Assembly (NCBI GenBank): GCA_016234705.1
Contig: JACRAS010000091.1
Span: 1 to 43,639, forward strand
DNA: 43,639 bases
Source: Betaproteobacteria bacterium
GTDB taxonomy: Bacteria > Pseudomonadota > Gammaproteobacteria > Burkholderiales > SG8-39
Reading direction: 5' to 3'
Position numbers and translations under genes: made by a program. The notes below the pieces were generated by a model. It searched no databases. It saw nothing but the letters and a program-made list of their open reading frames with translations, and had not been told where the DNA came from. Below are positions 1-7,857 of the stretch, piece by piece; position 1 is the first letter of the stretch; each line of letters opens with the position of its first letter.

Positions 1-1
1 G

Positions 2-94
2 AAGGCATTTCGCAAACTGCGTGGTCACAACCATATCGCGGCACTCATCCGTGTGATGCGGCCCGTTCCTGCTGAACTGAAAAAGGCTGCATAA
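2..94 (+). CDS. C-terminal end of an unidentified protein (partial)
   Basis: An open frame enters from the left edge and ends at TAA at 92-94, giving a basic 30-residue tail that starts KAFRKLRGHNHIAALI and ends ELKKAA. The basic helical character is loosely like the C-termini of some transposases, but too little is present to assign a family. It lies 78 bp before the first attC-like site in the same orientation, so it is probably the gene of the preceding integron cassette. Not recognised; no function is offered. Confidence 0.4.
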   Translation, partial: KAFRKLRGHNHIAALIRVMRPVPAELKKAA

Positions 95-172
95 TGATTC
101 CTGCCACTGGCTTAACCTTCAACTGTGAGCGGGACATTGCCAATCTTGTTTTCACGGGCTAGTAAATGGTAG

Positions 173-259
173 GCCCAACTTTAGGTCGAACGGACGGGCC
201 GCAAGCGCTGCGCTGTCACTAGCCATCGCGCCGGCCCGCCGTTCACCAAGACGTTATGC
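173..259 (+). other. attC recombination site 1 (integron cassette boundary)
   Basis: The R'' core GCCCAAC is at 173-179 and the R' core GTTATGC at 253-259. Between them, GAACGGaCGGGCCG pairs with CGGCCCGCCGTTC, leaving one extrahelical A, which is the bulged-stem layout recognised by IntI integrases as single-stranded DNA. The 87-bp size is within the attC range. It separates an off-window or partial cassette from the hicAB cassette. Confidence 0.8.
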
Positions 260-283
260 GACAAAATATCCGACGGTGATTTC

Positions 284-481
284 ATGCCGCAGAAGGTAAG
301 AGAACTTGTCGCCGAGCTTGAACGCGCGGGCTTCGTCAATCGCGGCGGGAAAGGCAGCCACCGGAACTTCGTCCACCCGAGAGTTCCGAAACCGATCACA
401 ATATCGGGTGCGCTTGGCGACGATGCAATGCATTACCAAGTCCGCGCCGTGAAACGCGCCGTTGAGGAGTCCAAGTCATGA
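284..481 (+). CDS. hicA: HicA-family mRNA interferase toxin
   Basis: This 65-residue protein matches the HicA double-stranded-RNA-binding-like fold. It has a short N-terminal helix (VRELVAELERAGF), the glycine-rich segment GGKGSHRNFVHP with the catalytic histidine of the family, and the C-terminal ITISGALGDDAMHYQ...VKRAVEE pattern. HicA toxins cleave mRNA and tmRNA in the cytoplasm and are neutralised by HicB. The stop overlaps the start of hicB (ATGA), so the two are translationally coupled. The gene begins 24 bp after the attC1 core, the usual close packing inside an integron cassette. Toxin-antitoxin cassettes are known to stabilise long arrays. Nothing in it looks inactivated. Confidence 0.9.
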   Translation: MPQKVRELVAELERAGFVNRGGKGSHRNFVHPRVPKPITISGALGDDAMHYQVRAVKRAVEESKS

Positions 482-717
482 AGGAAAGTGCAAGGTACGC
501 GAAGATTGTCGAGTGGTCTGAAGAGGACCAATGCTTTGTCGGAAGCTCACCAGGGCTGGTTTACGGTGGGTGCCACGGTCCGGATGAAAAAGCTGTCTTC
601 GAGGAACTGTGCCAAGTCGTCGAGGAAGCAATTGCGCTTTACCACCAAGATGGTAAGCCCCTACCTCTGCCAACGTCTGGCCGCGACTACGCGAACAAAA
701 TGCAGAACGTCGCATAA
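478..717 (+). CDS. hicB: HicB-family antitoxin
   Basis: This is a 79-residue partner of the upstream hicA, overlapping it by 4 bp. The YAKIVEWSEEDQCFVGSSPGL start and the VFEELCQVVEEAIALYHQDGKPLP segment are the partial RNase H-like fold of HicB antitoxins. It is a short form: there is no obvious C-terminal ribbon-helix-helix or HTH domain, so it may neutralise HicA without being a strong autorepressor, although a complex-mediated operator cannot be excluded. The stop codon lies inside the R'' core of the next attC site, showing that the gene fills its cassette completely. Confidence 0.88.
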   Translation: MKESARYAKIVEWSEEDQCFVGSSPGLVYGGCHGPDEKAVFEELCQVVEEAIALYHQDGKPLPLPTSGRDYANKMQNVA

Positions 718-777
718 CAGCGCAGTCCACCGGACGCGCGCAAGAGCAGCGCGCGCCGGTGACCGCGGACGTTAGAC
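712..777 (+). other. attC recombination site 2
   Basis: R'' GCATAAC (712-718) and R' GTTAGAC (771-777) flank a stem in which CACCGG pairs with CCGGTG and CGCGCG pairs with CGCGCG. R'' is the exact complement of the GTTATGC core that opens the same cassette at 253-259. This is what is expected if cassette 1 inserted as a circle and was cut between G and TT of each core. It is strong internal evidence that 254-771 is one mobile cassette. Confidence 0.9.
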
Positions 778-821
778 GGCCCACTGGGCTCACGGCAGGT
801 CGGGACTCTGGAGATTTCATA

Positions 822-2096
822 ATGCTTTCCGTGGACGTTGGAACAATCATTACCGTTACACTTACGGTCTTTGGCGTCCTCGCGGCCGTGCTGACGCTTC
901 GACATGAACTACGGATGCGGCGCCACATTGCAGCCGAGGAACTCGCGCTACAGCGGCAGCGCTTTGAACGCGAGGACCGTGAAAGCGAGGCCAGGCAACA
1001 GTGGCTCGAGCGCCAGAACATTACTCTCGGTGAAATGGTAAAACCACTCGCGGACAAACTCGTCGCGAGCCTCGTTGCGGACACAAGGTGGGCCGCCGAT
1101 GCACTCGAGCGCGCCAAGCTTGGGCCCTACACGAAAACTCTCTTTGGCGAGCGCAGCTCGCATTTCCGTGAAGAAAAGGAGCACGTTGCCGAGCGTTTTG
1201 TTCCCATGCTGTTGCGGAGGTGCCGCAAGCTCATCGAGGAGGACGGGAAGCGAGTGTTCCTGCTCATCGATGCTGGCACGACGCTTTATCCGTTCTTCAG
1301 CCGGTTGGGGGAGCAGACGGTCAGAGCCTGGGAGGTGGGCGACTTATGGTTCCGTGATGGTCGCCTCGTTGTCGTGACAAACAACCTTCCTGGCGTTCAG
1401 CTACTGATGGAGAACGGCCGGCCGAATCCAGGAAATCGGTATTCAGGCTTGGCGCTGGACTGCCACCTGTTGCCAGGCGTTCCTCTGCCGGTGTACTCGG
1501 CGGTCACGGGCGACGAGACAGAGGAAGCAATCATGAAAATCCGCTCTAATAATAGCGGTCAGCCCATTGCTATAATTTCACTTGTCACTGGTAACTGGAT
1601 TCGCATTCGTCGGACATCACCGCGTTGTCCTATTCCATTGGCACGAGGTAAGGGACACCTGAAGGCGAAACAGAATTTCGTCAATGTTGCGGACGAAGTG
1701 TATGTGATAAGCCCGTTGGGAAAAATATTTGCGTCAGCCGAAAGAGAGGTGGTAAACAAGTGGCTGGGGTTCGATAGCGCGCAGATCGACCTAGAGAAGC
1801 AGACTTACGAAGAACTCACTGTGACACGTGACGATCAAGTACGGAAAATTGCGCTGATCTCCACGTCGCGGCCAAATCACCGTATTCTTAGCAACCTGAG
1901 CCTCTACCTTCGCGGTCAGCTGGGAGTCGAAGCAATAGACGAAGGCGCTTTCGCGAGTAGCCCACTCGGCGAGCCAGCCAGCATTCTGTTCGCATTTGAC
2001 AATCTACCCAACGAGCCAAGCTTGGAGCGTGAAGTAGAGTTTCCGCATCGCCACACACGCCGAAACGATTTTATCGAGTTTTTTTCAAACCCCTGA
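822..2096 (+). CDS. Membrane-anchored protein with a DeoR-C (ISOCOT-like) domain, integron cassette gene
   Basis: This is a 424-residue protein read from the ATG at 822, which has GGAG upstream. An earlier in-frame ATG at 759 lies within attC2 and is less likely. Residues about 8-26 form one transmembrane helix, followed by a charged coiled-coil stretch (about 30-75). The remainder resembles the sugar-phosphate-sensing half of DeoR regulators: an LIDAGTT loop near 150, VVTNNLP near 186, LLPG near 216, AVTGDE near 227 and VADEVYVISP near 290. No helix-turn-helix is seen. I infer a membrane-tethered ligand- or nucleotide-binding ISOCOT-type domain. The similarity is by eye and the function is unknown. 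Base composition is more AT-rich than the flagellar genes. Confidence 0.65.
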   Translation: MLSVDVGTIITVTLTVFGVLAAVLTLRHELRMRRHIAAEELALQRQRFEREDRESEARQQWLERQNITLGEMVKPLADKLVASLVADTRWAADALERAKLGPYTKTLFGERSSHFREEKEHVAERFVPMLLRRCRKLIEEDGKRVFLLIDAGTTLYPFFSRLGEQTVRAWEVGDLWFRDGRLVVVTNNLPGVQLLMENGRPNPGNRYSGLALDCHLLPGVPLPVYSAVTGDETEEAIMKIRSNNSGQPIAIISLVTGNWIRIRRTSPRCPIPLARGKGHLKAKQNFVNVADEVYVISPLGKIFASAEREVVNKWLGFDSAQIDLEKQTYEELTVTRDDQVRKIALISTSRPNHRILSNLSLYLRGQLGVEAIDEGAFASSPLGEPASILFAFDNLPNEPSLEREVEFPHRHTRRNDFIEFFSNP

Positions 2097-2116
2097 TTCC
2101 ACAGTGAGTGAACTGC

Positions 2117-2179
2117 GTCCAACTATCGGTCGCACCGGACCGCCCGCAAGCGGGCGCCCGGTGAACCGAGGCGTTAGGC
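2117..2179 (+). other. attC recombination site 3
   Basis: R'' GTCCAAC (2117-2123) and R' GTTAGGC (2173-2179) both match the RYYYAAC/GTTRRRY consensus. Inside, TCGGT pairs with ACCGA (the L''/L' boxes), then CACCGG pairs with CCGGTG after extrahelical bases, and GCCCGC pairs with GCGGGC around an AA loop. This is the cleanest attC in the window at 63 bp. It closes the cassette of the membrane protein. Confidence 0.92.
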
Positions 2180-2248
2180 CTCATCAAGCTGCATCTCGTG
2201 TGTTGGAGGCATTGACAGCACTTCGCATCCAGTGGCACACTGCGAAGC

Positions 2249-2545
2249 GTGAAGGCCCTGCTGCTGACCCAAACACGCGTCGCGTACACCGATTCATCGT
2301 TTGCGGAGATCGTCGTCTGGGAAGTTTCGCGTCCTTTGGAAAGCTCAGCGCATTCGTACAAGTACCGGCTGGCCTTTGTGGTCGATGGGGTCTGCGTTCT
2401 CCGCTACGACAATGAGTCCGGTAAGGGCGACCATCGGCACACACTGGACGGGGAGGCTCGCTACCGGTTCTTGTCACTCGACAGGCTCTTCGCCGATTTT
2501 GACCGCGATATCCGGAGGTTCATACATGAAGACCGTAATACTTGA
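2249..2545 (+). CDS. tumE: TumE-family toxin (DUF6516)
   Basis: This 98-residue protein has the hallmarks of the TumE/DUF6516 toxin family: an N-terminal strand pattern, the FAEIVVWEV segment, the SYKYRLAFVVDGVCVLRYDNE block, the GKGDHRH signature and YRFLSLDRLFADFDRDI towards the C-terminus. Members are paired with a small winged-helix antitoxin, which is found here overlapping by 20 bp at 2526. The biochemical target is not established from sequence. It is the first gene of the third cassette and starts 69 bp after the cassette boundary. Confidence 0.8.
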   Translation: MKALLLTQTRVAYTDSSFAEIVVWEVSRPLESSAHSYKYRLAFVVDGVCVLRYDNESGKGDHRHTLDGEARYRFLSLDRLFADFDRDIRRFIHEDRNT

Positions 2546-2873
2546 CGTCCGCACGCCTAAGGCGGCAATGGCCGACGCGCTTGCCGCTATCAAATCGGGC
2601 AAGCCGCAGAAGTCGGCTCGCATCTCTTTCGCTACGCCGGAGCTGCTTTGGCGGGTACTCACCGCCAAGAGGTGGGAGCTCTTAAAGGCGCTTTGCGGTG
2701 CGGGCCCCGTCTCGATCCGGGAGGCTGCGCGTAGAGTTGGTAGAGACGTGAAGGCAGTTCACTCGGATGTTACGGCGCTGCTCCTGGCGGGCGTGCTAGA
2801 TCGAACCGAATCGGGGCAGATCGAGTTCCCCTACGAAGCCGTGAAAGTCGAGTTCATGCTTGAGGCGGCATGA
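2526..2873 (+). CDS. tumA: TumA-type winged-helix antitoxin
   Basis: This 115-residue protein starts at the ATG inside the 3' end of tumE; a longer in-frame extension upstream only shadows tumE. Residues about 45-105 read as a winged helix-turn-helix: LLKALCGAGPVSIREAARRVGRDVKAVHSDVTALLLAGVLDRTESGQIEFPYEAV. This resembles the MarR/HVO_A0114-type DNA-binding proteins that accompany DUF6516 toxins. The overlap with tumE implies coupled translation. It is likely both antidote and autoregulator of the operon (inference from family organisation). Confidence 0.78.
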   Translation: MKTVILDVRTPKAAMADALAAIKSGKPQKSARISFATPELLWRVLTAKRWELLKALCGAGPVSIREAARRVGRDVKAVHSDVTALLLAGVLDRTESGQIEFPYEAVKVEFMLEAA

Positions 2874-2945
2874 AGCCTTGCCAACGGCAACGGCGAGGCG
2901 CCAACGCCCCGTGCGTACTATCCCGGGTCGACCAATGCCGGTGCA

Positions 2946-3233
2946 GTGCTGGTTAAAGACGCGATGCTGTCGGCAATCACCGCCGCGCTGGCTCGATCTG
3001 GATTTAAGGATTGCAAAGATGTCGATGTCTTCGACATGCGCGTCACCGATGCAGCTCACAATGTTGTTGAAGGAAACAAAACGTTCAAGGGGGTCTGGAA
3101 TGAAGTGTGGGCATTCCAGGTATGCGGCCAAATGATCGGTGTGCCAATGACCTTCATTCCGGATGCCGATGGCGGCGGCACCACATTTACAACTGGCCCG
3201 GCGAAGATGGGCGACGCCACGGTTAAACCCTAG
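2946..3233 (+). CDS. Small conserved-looking protein of unknown function, possibly N-terminally truncated
   Basis: The frame is open from a TGA at 2871 to the TAG at 3233, but the only starts are a GTG at 2946 or an ATG at 2964; no good ribosome-binding site is visible. The product (95 residues) has a C-terminal block with GVWNEVWAFQVCGQ, VPMTFIPD and GGGTTF. This spacing resembles small exported proteins with a signal peptide, yet no signal peptide can be read upstream in frame. I infer a gene that lost its N-terminus when the cassette formed, or one whose true start was disrupted. No function is proposed. Confidence 0.5.
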   Translation: MLVKDAMLSAITAALARSGFKDCKDVDVFDMRVTDAAHNVVEGNKTFKGVWNEVWAFQVCGQMIGVPMTFIPDADGGGTTFTTGPAKMGDATVKP

Positions 3234-3263
3234 GCAACCTCGCCAATTGGCTGGCGAATAAGT

Positions 3264-3334
3264 GCCCAGCCAGCCATTCATTCCACCGGACCCGCGCGAA
3301 AAGCCGCGTAGTCCGGTGAATTCAAACATTGGGC
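3264..3334 (+). other. attC recombination site 4 (degenerate cores)
   Basis: Imperfect cores GCCCAGC (3264-3270) and ATTGGGC (3328-3334) bracket a well-paired stem: ATTcCACCGGAC with GTCCGGTGAAT, one extrahelical C, and an inner CGCG/CGCG. The first base of R' is A rather than G, which should reduce recombination. This looks like a partly decayed site that fixes the neighbouring cassettes together. Confidence 0.65.
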
Positions 3335-3359
3335 ACGAACGGACGCGCGGTGCTATATT
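3329..3359 (+). promoter_or_regulatory. Candidate sigma-70 promoter for the DUF433/DUF5615 pair
   Basis: A TATATT -10-like box at 3354-3359 lies 26 bp before the DUF433 start. The best -35 candidate, TTGGGC at 3329-3334, is weak, overlaps the attC4 core and gives a long 19-bp spacer. Cassette-borne toxin-antitoxin modules usually carry their own promoter, which is why the box is listed. Confidence 0.3.
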
Positions 3360-3385
3360 GACGGTCACGCTCGGAGGAATCCGCG

Positions 3386-3613
3386 ATGGACTGGAAACCC
3401 TATATCACGACCGATCCTCAGATCATGCACGGTGCTGTGTGTTTCCGGGGAACGCGAATACCCGTATCCGTCGTTCTCGATAATCTCGCCGCCGGCGAGA
3501 CGACGGAACGGATTCAGGATCAATATCCTTCGCTCAGACCTGAGCATATTCCCGCGGCGATCGGCTACGCCGCGGACTTAGCCCGAGAACGCATCGTTCC
3601 CATCCCCGCCTAG
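3386..3613 (+). CDS. DUF433-family antitoxin-like protein
   Basis: This 75-residue DUF433 protein shows the core pattern I..DPQIMHGAVCFRGTRIPVSVVLDNLAAGET, then ERIQDQYPSLRPEHIPAAIGYAADLA. That is a homeodomain-like three-helix fold seen in the small partner of DUF5615/Mut7-C PIN-like proteins. A strong ribosome-binding site (CGGAGGA) lies 8 bp upstream. The next gene, 9 bp away, is the expected DUF5615 partner, so this is a presumed type II toxin-antitoxin pair with this member as antitoxin. It is intact. Confidence 0.82.
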   Translation: MDWKPYITTDPQIMHGAVCFRGTRIPVSVVLDNLAAGETTERIQDQYPSLRPEHIPAAIGYAADLARERIVPIPA

Positions 3614-3622
3614 CTGCGCCGG

Positions 3623-4000
3623 ATGCTTGCTCGATTCAAGCTTGACGAGAATCTGTCTCGTGATGCTGAAGCCTTGCTCCGCAGGGCTGGTCACGATGTG
3701 CACACGGTACTCGGCGAGCAATTGGGAGGCAATGTCGATCCAACGGTCTTTGATGCCACTCAGGCGGAGGATCGCATTCTCGTGACTTTCGATCTCGATT
3801 TCTCCGACATCCGTGTCTACCCTCCGGCGAGTCACAAGGGCGTCTGGGTATTGCGCCCGCACACGCAGAGCGTCGACAGCACACTCGCCTTGCTGGGGCT
3901 GCTTTGGTTGTGCTTGAGGCGGAGCCGACGGAAGCGCGCCTGTGGATTATCGAGCCCGATATGGTCCGTATTCGTGAGTAGATGGTGGTTCGTGCCTTAG
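3623..4000 (+). CDS. DUF5615 PIN-like toxin candidate, frameshifted near its C-terminus
   Basis: Residues 1-90 are a typical DUF5615 PIN-like domain: FKLDENLSRDAEALLRRAGHDV at the start, TFDLDFSDIRVYPP in the middle and GVWVLRPHTQSVDSTLALL at the end. The acidic residues expected for metal binding (D8, E9, D54, D56) are present. After residue about 91 the reading frame drifts into basic, unconserved sequence. A different frame at about 3890-3981 encodes AALVVLEAEPTEARLWIIEP and then a stop at 3979-3981, the normal family ending. A one-base loss around 3893-3897 (TTGCTGGGG) explains this. The toxin may be inactivated, which would be tolerated beside an intact antitoxin. Confidence 0.75.
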   Translation: MLARFKLDENLSRDAEALLRRAGHDVHTVLGEQLGGNVDPTVFDATQAEDRILVTFDLDFSDIRVYPPASHKGVWVLRPHTQSVDSTLALLGLLWLCLRRSRRKRACGLSSPIWSVFVSRWWFVP

Positions 4001-4004
4001 CGCA

Positions 4005-4061
4005 CATGAACACGGACCCTCAACAGCGGCGTTTCGCGCCACCGTTTCGGGCGGGTTATGC
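4005..4061 (+). other. Possible degenerate attC site 5
   Basis: A GTTATGC core at 4055-4061, identical to the attC1 R' core, is preceded by an imperfect hairpin (AACaGcGGCG with CGCCaCcGTT). The only R''-like sequence is CATGAAC at 4005-4011, a poor match. Its position, between the frameshifted DUF5615 gene and the next gene, is where a cassette boundary is expected. It is considerably weaker than the other sites. Confidence 0.4.
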
Positions 4062-4115
4062 GCAACGTCGGGCGCCATGGGCGAGCAATCGGAGATCGTC
4101 AGGAGAAACCTCGAT

Positions 4116-5120
<1,005 letters not shown>

Positions 5121-5126
5121 ACACGC

Positions 5127-5184
5127 GCCCAACTAGGGCATGCGGCCGACCAGTCGCAGCGGCGGCAGGTGCCCGGCGTTGGGC
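5127..5184 (+). other. attC recombination site 6 (end of the cassette array)
   Basis: Cores GCCCAAC (5127-5133) and GTTGGGC (5178-5184) are exact reverse complements. Inside, GGGCA pairs with TGCCC and GCCG with CGGC. At 58 bp this is a compact attC. No further attC is seen to its right, so the array ends here and host flagellar genes begin. Confidence 0.88.
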
Positions 5185-5218
5185 AGCACGGACCGTCGCC
5201 TCCTCTTAGGGAAGCATG

Positions 5219-5244
5219 AGGGGGGAGATATCCCCTAATTTTTT
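5219..5244 (+). terminator. Possible rho-independent terminator after the cassette array
   Basis: AGGGG and CCCCT form a short stem around a GATAT-containing loop, followed by AATTTTTT. It lies 35 bp after the last attC and before the flgM promoter, so it may insulate flgM from read-through. The stem is short, hence modest confidence. Confidence 0.4.
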
Positions 5245-5322
5245 AATAATCTCCAAAAACAATCAGTTAAGCCAGGCTTCTACCAGGTTTAAAGAAAATT
5301 CGCGATTCTTCTCCTTCCGCCC

Positions 5323-5349
5323 TAAAGTTCCCCGCCAAGCTGCCGTTAA
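5323..5349 (+). promoter_or_regulatory. Sigma-28 (FliA) promoter of flgMN
   Basis: TAAAGTTC at 5323-5330, an 11-bp spacer and GCCGTTAA at 5342-5349 match the FliA consensus TAAAGTTT-N11-GCCGATAA at 14 of 16 positions. It is 33 bp from the flgM start. This agrees with late-class control of flgM in other flagellar systems, where the anti-sigma factor is made under its own target sigma factor. Confidence 0.85.
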
Positions 5350-5382
5350 AGAGGCATACAGCAGTAGGCTAAGGAAGCAACC

Positions 5383-5691
5383 ATGAAAATCGACAGTTCC
5401 ATCAAGTCAGTCAGCACCGGCGCAGTCAACGGCGGCGGATCCCGTCCAGGCAAGGGAGCGGCCAGCGCGCCGGGTTCCGGCGGGGGGGATCGCGTCCAGT
5501 TGAGCCCGCTTTCCTCGCAGTTGCAGGCAATCGAAAGCAGCATGGCCGATACTCCCGTGGTGGACAGCGCGCGCGTGGCCGAGATCAGGCAGGCCATTGC
5601 CGAAGGCCGCTTCAAGGTCAATCCGGAACTGGTGGCCGACCAACTGCTCCAGACCGCGCGCGAACTGCTGCGCTCGAGACTGGTGGCCTGA
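5383..5691 (+). CDS. flgM: Anti-sigma-28 factor FlgM
   Basis: This 102-residue protein holds FliA inactive until the hook-basal body is finished and FlgM is exported. The N-terminal 40 residues are Gly/Ser/Ala-rich and disordered. The DRVQLSPLSSQLQAIE segment and the C-terminal helices VAEIRQAIAEGRFKVNPELVADQLLQTARELL are the FlgM sigma-binding region. AAGGAAG precedes the ATG. It has its own FliA promoter and its stop overlaps the flgN start (TGATG), so anti-sigma factor and chaperone are co-translated. The target FliA is encoded about 2 kb away on the other strand. Confidence 0.93.
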   Translation: MKIDSSIKSVSTGAVNGGGSRPGKGAASAPGSGGGDRVQLSPLSSQLQAIESSMADTPVVDSARVAEIRQAIAEGRFKVNPELVADQLLQTARELLRSRLVA

Positions 5692-6200
5692 TGCCGCGCA
5701 CCGCGTCCCCGGATGCGGGCTCCGCGGCGAGCGCAGCGGTTTTCGTCGCCGGGCTGCAGGACGAACACATCGCGCTGGTCGCTTTCACCAGCTTGTTGCG
5801 AACCGAGCAGGACGCCCTCGTCCAGGGCGATGCCGACCGCCTGGCGGAAATCGCCACCGACAAGGCAGAACAGCTCGAACTGCTTACCCTTCTGGGCGAG
5901 TCGCGTAGCCGCCATCTCGCCGCCCAGAATCTGAACGGCAGCGCCGAGGGCATGCTGACCTGGCTAAGCCGCAATCCGGGCTTTGGCGCGGCGGTGAAAA
6001 AGATCTGGCGCGATCTGCTGGCGCAGGCCGAGACGGCGCGGCAGATCAACCACAGCAACGGCCTCCTGATCGAGAGCAGACTGCAACAAAACCGGCTGAA
6101 GCTGGCGGTGCTGCAAACCGCGGCGGCCTGCGACGGCGTCTACCGTCCAGACGGACAACTGCGCCCGCTGCGCAGCACAAGGTCTCTCAGCCAAGTCTAG
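5691..6200 (+). CDS. flgN: Flagellar export chaperone FlgN
   Basis: This 169-residue, mostly helical cytoplasmic chaperone binds the hook-filament junction proteins FlgK and FlgL and delivers them to the export gate. The long amphipathic helices (LVAFTSLLRTEQDALVQGD..., IATDKAEQLELLTLLG) and the C-terminal NHSNGLLIESRLQQNRLKLAVLQ segment fit the FlgN family. The last part carries the NG..I...L..N...L.. pattern seen in family members. It overlaps flgM by one base and converges on motD. FlgK and FlgL are not in this window. Confidence 0.88.
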   Translation: MPRTASPDAGSAASAAVFVAGLQDEHIALVAFTSLLRTEQDALVQGDADRLAEIATDKAEQLELLTLLGESRSRHLAAQNLNGSAEGMLTWLSRNPGFGAAVKKIWRDLLAQAETARQINHSNGLLIESRLQQNRLKLAVLQTAAACDGVYRPDGQLRPLRSTRSLSQV

Positions 6201-6272
6201 TTTTTCTCAGGCGGAGAAATCGGTCGGCAGAACCGCGATGCATCGGCTGGCGATGGCCGCGGCTAGGCGCGC

Positions 6273-7052
6273 CTAGCGCGCCGGCGCTGCGCCGGCAAAC
6301 GGAATGTCGACCGCCTTGCCCGGCGTTTCCGCCAATATCATCACCGTCACCCGGCGGTTGCGCGCCCGGCCTTCGGGCGTGTCGTTGGACGTCACCGGCC
6401 GGTTCGGACCGTAACCGATGGCGCTCAAGCGCCGCACGGCAACCCCGTTGTCGATGAACAGCCGCACCACGCTGCTCGCGCGCGCCGCCGACAATTCCCA
6501 GTTGGAAGGGAACTGGCTGGTGCTGATCGGCGCATTGTCGGTGTAGCCCTCGACCTGAATCCCCTGCTCCGTTGTCGCGAGGACTCTGGCGACTTGCTGC
6601 AGCGCGCGGCCGGACTCCGCGCGCAGTTGCGCCTGCCCCGAGGCGAACAGCACGCTCGCGTTGATCTCCACCGAGATGCCCCGATTGCTCTGCGTCACCT
6701 TGACCTGGCCATCGCGTACCAGCGAGTCCAGCACCCTGAGTATATCTTGGGCGATGCCGCGCATCTGCTCGCGCTGCATGCGCTGCGGGTCGGCCGGCTG
6801 GATGATCCTGCGCGGGGGCAGGTCCCGCGGGAGCGACTGCGCCGCGGGCGCAATCCGCTCCAGCACCCGGCCGCCAAAGGCGCTGCCCAGAGAATCGCTC
6901 AGCACGCGGTATTTCCCCTCGCTCACCGAGGACAGCGCATACATGACGACGAAGAAGGCGAACAACAGCGTGATAAAGTCGGCATAAGAAACCAGCCAGC
7001 GCTCGTGGTTGTCCGACTGCCGCTGATCGAGATACTTTCTCCTGCGGCGCAT
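6273..7052 (-). CDS. motD: Flagellar motor protein MotD (second MotB-type stator subunit)
   Basis: This 259-residue inner-membrane protein is read from the ATG at 7052, preceded by AGGAG; a longer in-frame extension overlaps motC. The N-terminus is basic, then WLVSYADFITLLFAFFVVMYALSS is the single transmembrane helix with the proton-carrying aspartate (YADF). The C-terminal half is an OmpA-like peptidoglycan-binding domain (VEGYTDNAPISTSQFPSNWELSAARA, GYGPNRP). It pairs with the adjacent motC, forming a second stator besides MotAB. The stop codon sits in a CTAGGCGCGCCTAG palindrome (6263-6276). Confidence 0.9.
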   Translation of the reverse strand: MRRRRKYLDQRQSDNHERWLVSYADFITLLFAFFVVMYALSSVSEGKYRVLSDSLGSAFGGRVLERIAPAAQSLPRDLPPRRIIQPADPQRMQREQMRGIAQDILRVLDSLVRDGQVKVTQSNRGISVEINASVLFASGQAQLRAESGRALQQVARVLATTEQGIQVEGYTDNAPISTSQFPSNWELSAARASSVVRLFIDNGVAVRRLSAIGYGPNRPVTSNDTPEGRARNRRVTVMILAETPGKAVDIPFAGAAPAR

Positions 7053-7086
7053 GTTGCAGGCTCTCCTGTCCGAGCGCGACGCGTGT

Positions 7087-7854
7087 TCAGACGCCGCCGG
7101 CGCCTGGCCCCTGGTCGGTGACATAACCGAGCAGGCGATTTTCGATCATGCGCGGGTTCTCGCCGCTGGCGATCGAGACCAGTCCGTCGACCAGAATCTC
7201 CCGCAGCAGCACTTGCCGCGCGATCAGCACCTTCAGTTTGTTCGCCACCGGCAGGAACACCAGGTTGGCCAATCCCACACCGTAGATGGTTGCGACGAAA
7301 GCAACCGCGATGCCGCTGCCCAGTCGCGCCGGCTCGGACAGGTTCTCCATGACATGAATCAGACCCAGCACCGCCCCGAGTATGCCGATGGTGGGCGCAT
7401 ATCCCCCCGCAGCTTCCCAGATTCGCGCCGCCTGCCGGTGATATTCCTCGAAGCTGATGATTTCCACCTCCATCGCTTCGCGCAGCTTCTGCGGCTCGGC
7501 GCCATCGGCCAGCAGTTGCAGCCCCTTGCGTGCGAACGGGTCCGCGGCCATGTCGGCCTGCTGCTCGAATGCGAGCAGTCCCTCCCTACGCGCTGCATGG
7601 CTCCAGCGCAGGATGTCCGCGATCATGCGCCGCGGCGCGAAATCCGGCGGCAGCACGACCCATTTCACCATTCTTACGCCGCGCACGAACACCCGCGCCG
7701 GACTCTGCACCATCACCGCGCCGGCGGTCCCGCCGAGCACGATCAGCAACGCCGCGCTCTGCAGCAGCGAGCCGACATATCCACCCTCGAGGAGTTGTCC
7801 TCCGACGATGCCCGCCAGGGCGACCGCGATACCGATGAGGCTGCCGAAATCCAC
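7087..7854 (-). CDS. motC: Flagellar motor protein MotC (second MotA-type stator subunit)
   Basis: This 255-residue protein has four predicted membrane segments: IGIAVALAGIVGGQLLEGG, AALLIVLGGTAGAVMV, YAPTIGILGAVLGLIHVMENL and GSGIAVAFVATIYGVGLANLVFLPVA. The order and the PTIGILGAVLGLIHVM motif are those of MotA/MotC proteins, which form the ring around MotB/MotD and transmit torque to FliG. It starts 3 bp after the fliA stop and is followed by motD, the arrangement known from Pseudomonas. A dual-stator motor usually extends motility to viscous or surface conditions. Confidence 0.92.
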   Translation of the reverse strand: MDFGSLIGIAVALAGIVGGQLLEGGYVGSLLQSAALLIVLGGTAGAVMVQSPARVFVRGVRMVKWVVLPPDFAPRRMIADILRWSHAARREGLLAFEQQADMAADPFARKGLQLLADGAEPQKLREAMEVEIISFEEYHRQAARIWEAAGGYAPTIGILGAVLGLIHVMENLSEPARLGSGIAVAFVATIYGVGLANLVFLPVANKLKVLIARQVLLREILVDGLVSIASGENPRMIENRLLGYVTDQGPGAGGV

Positions 7855-7857
7855 AAC

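Noticed and set aside
759..821. N-terminal extension of the membrane protein from the ATG at 759
   Set aside because: The ATG lies within the attC2 stem; the ATG at 822 has a GGAG site and starts directly before the transmembrane helix.
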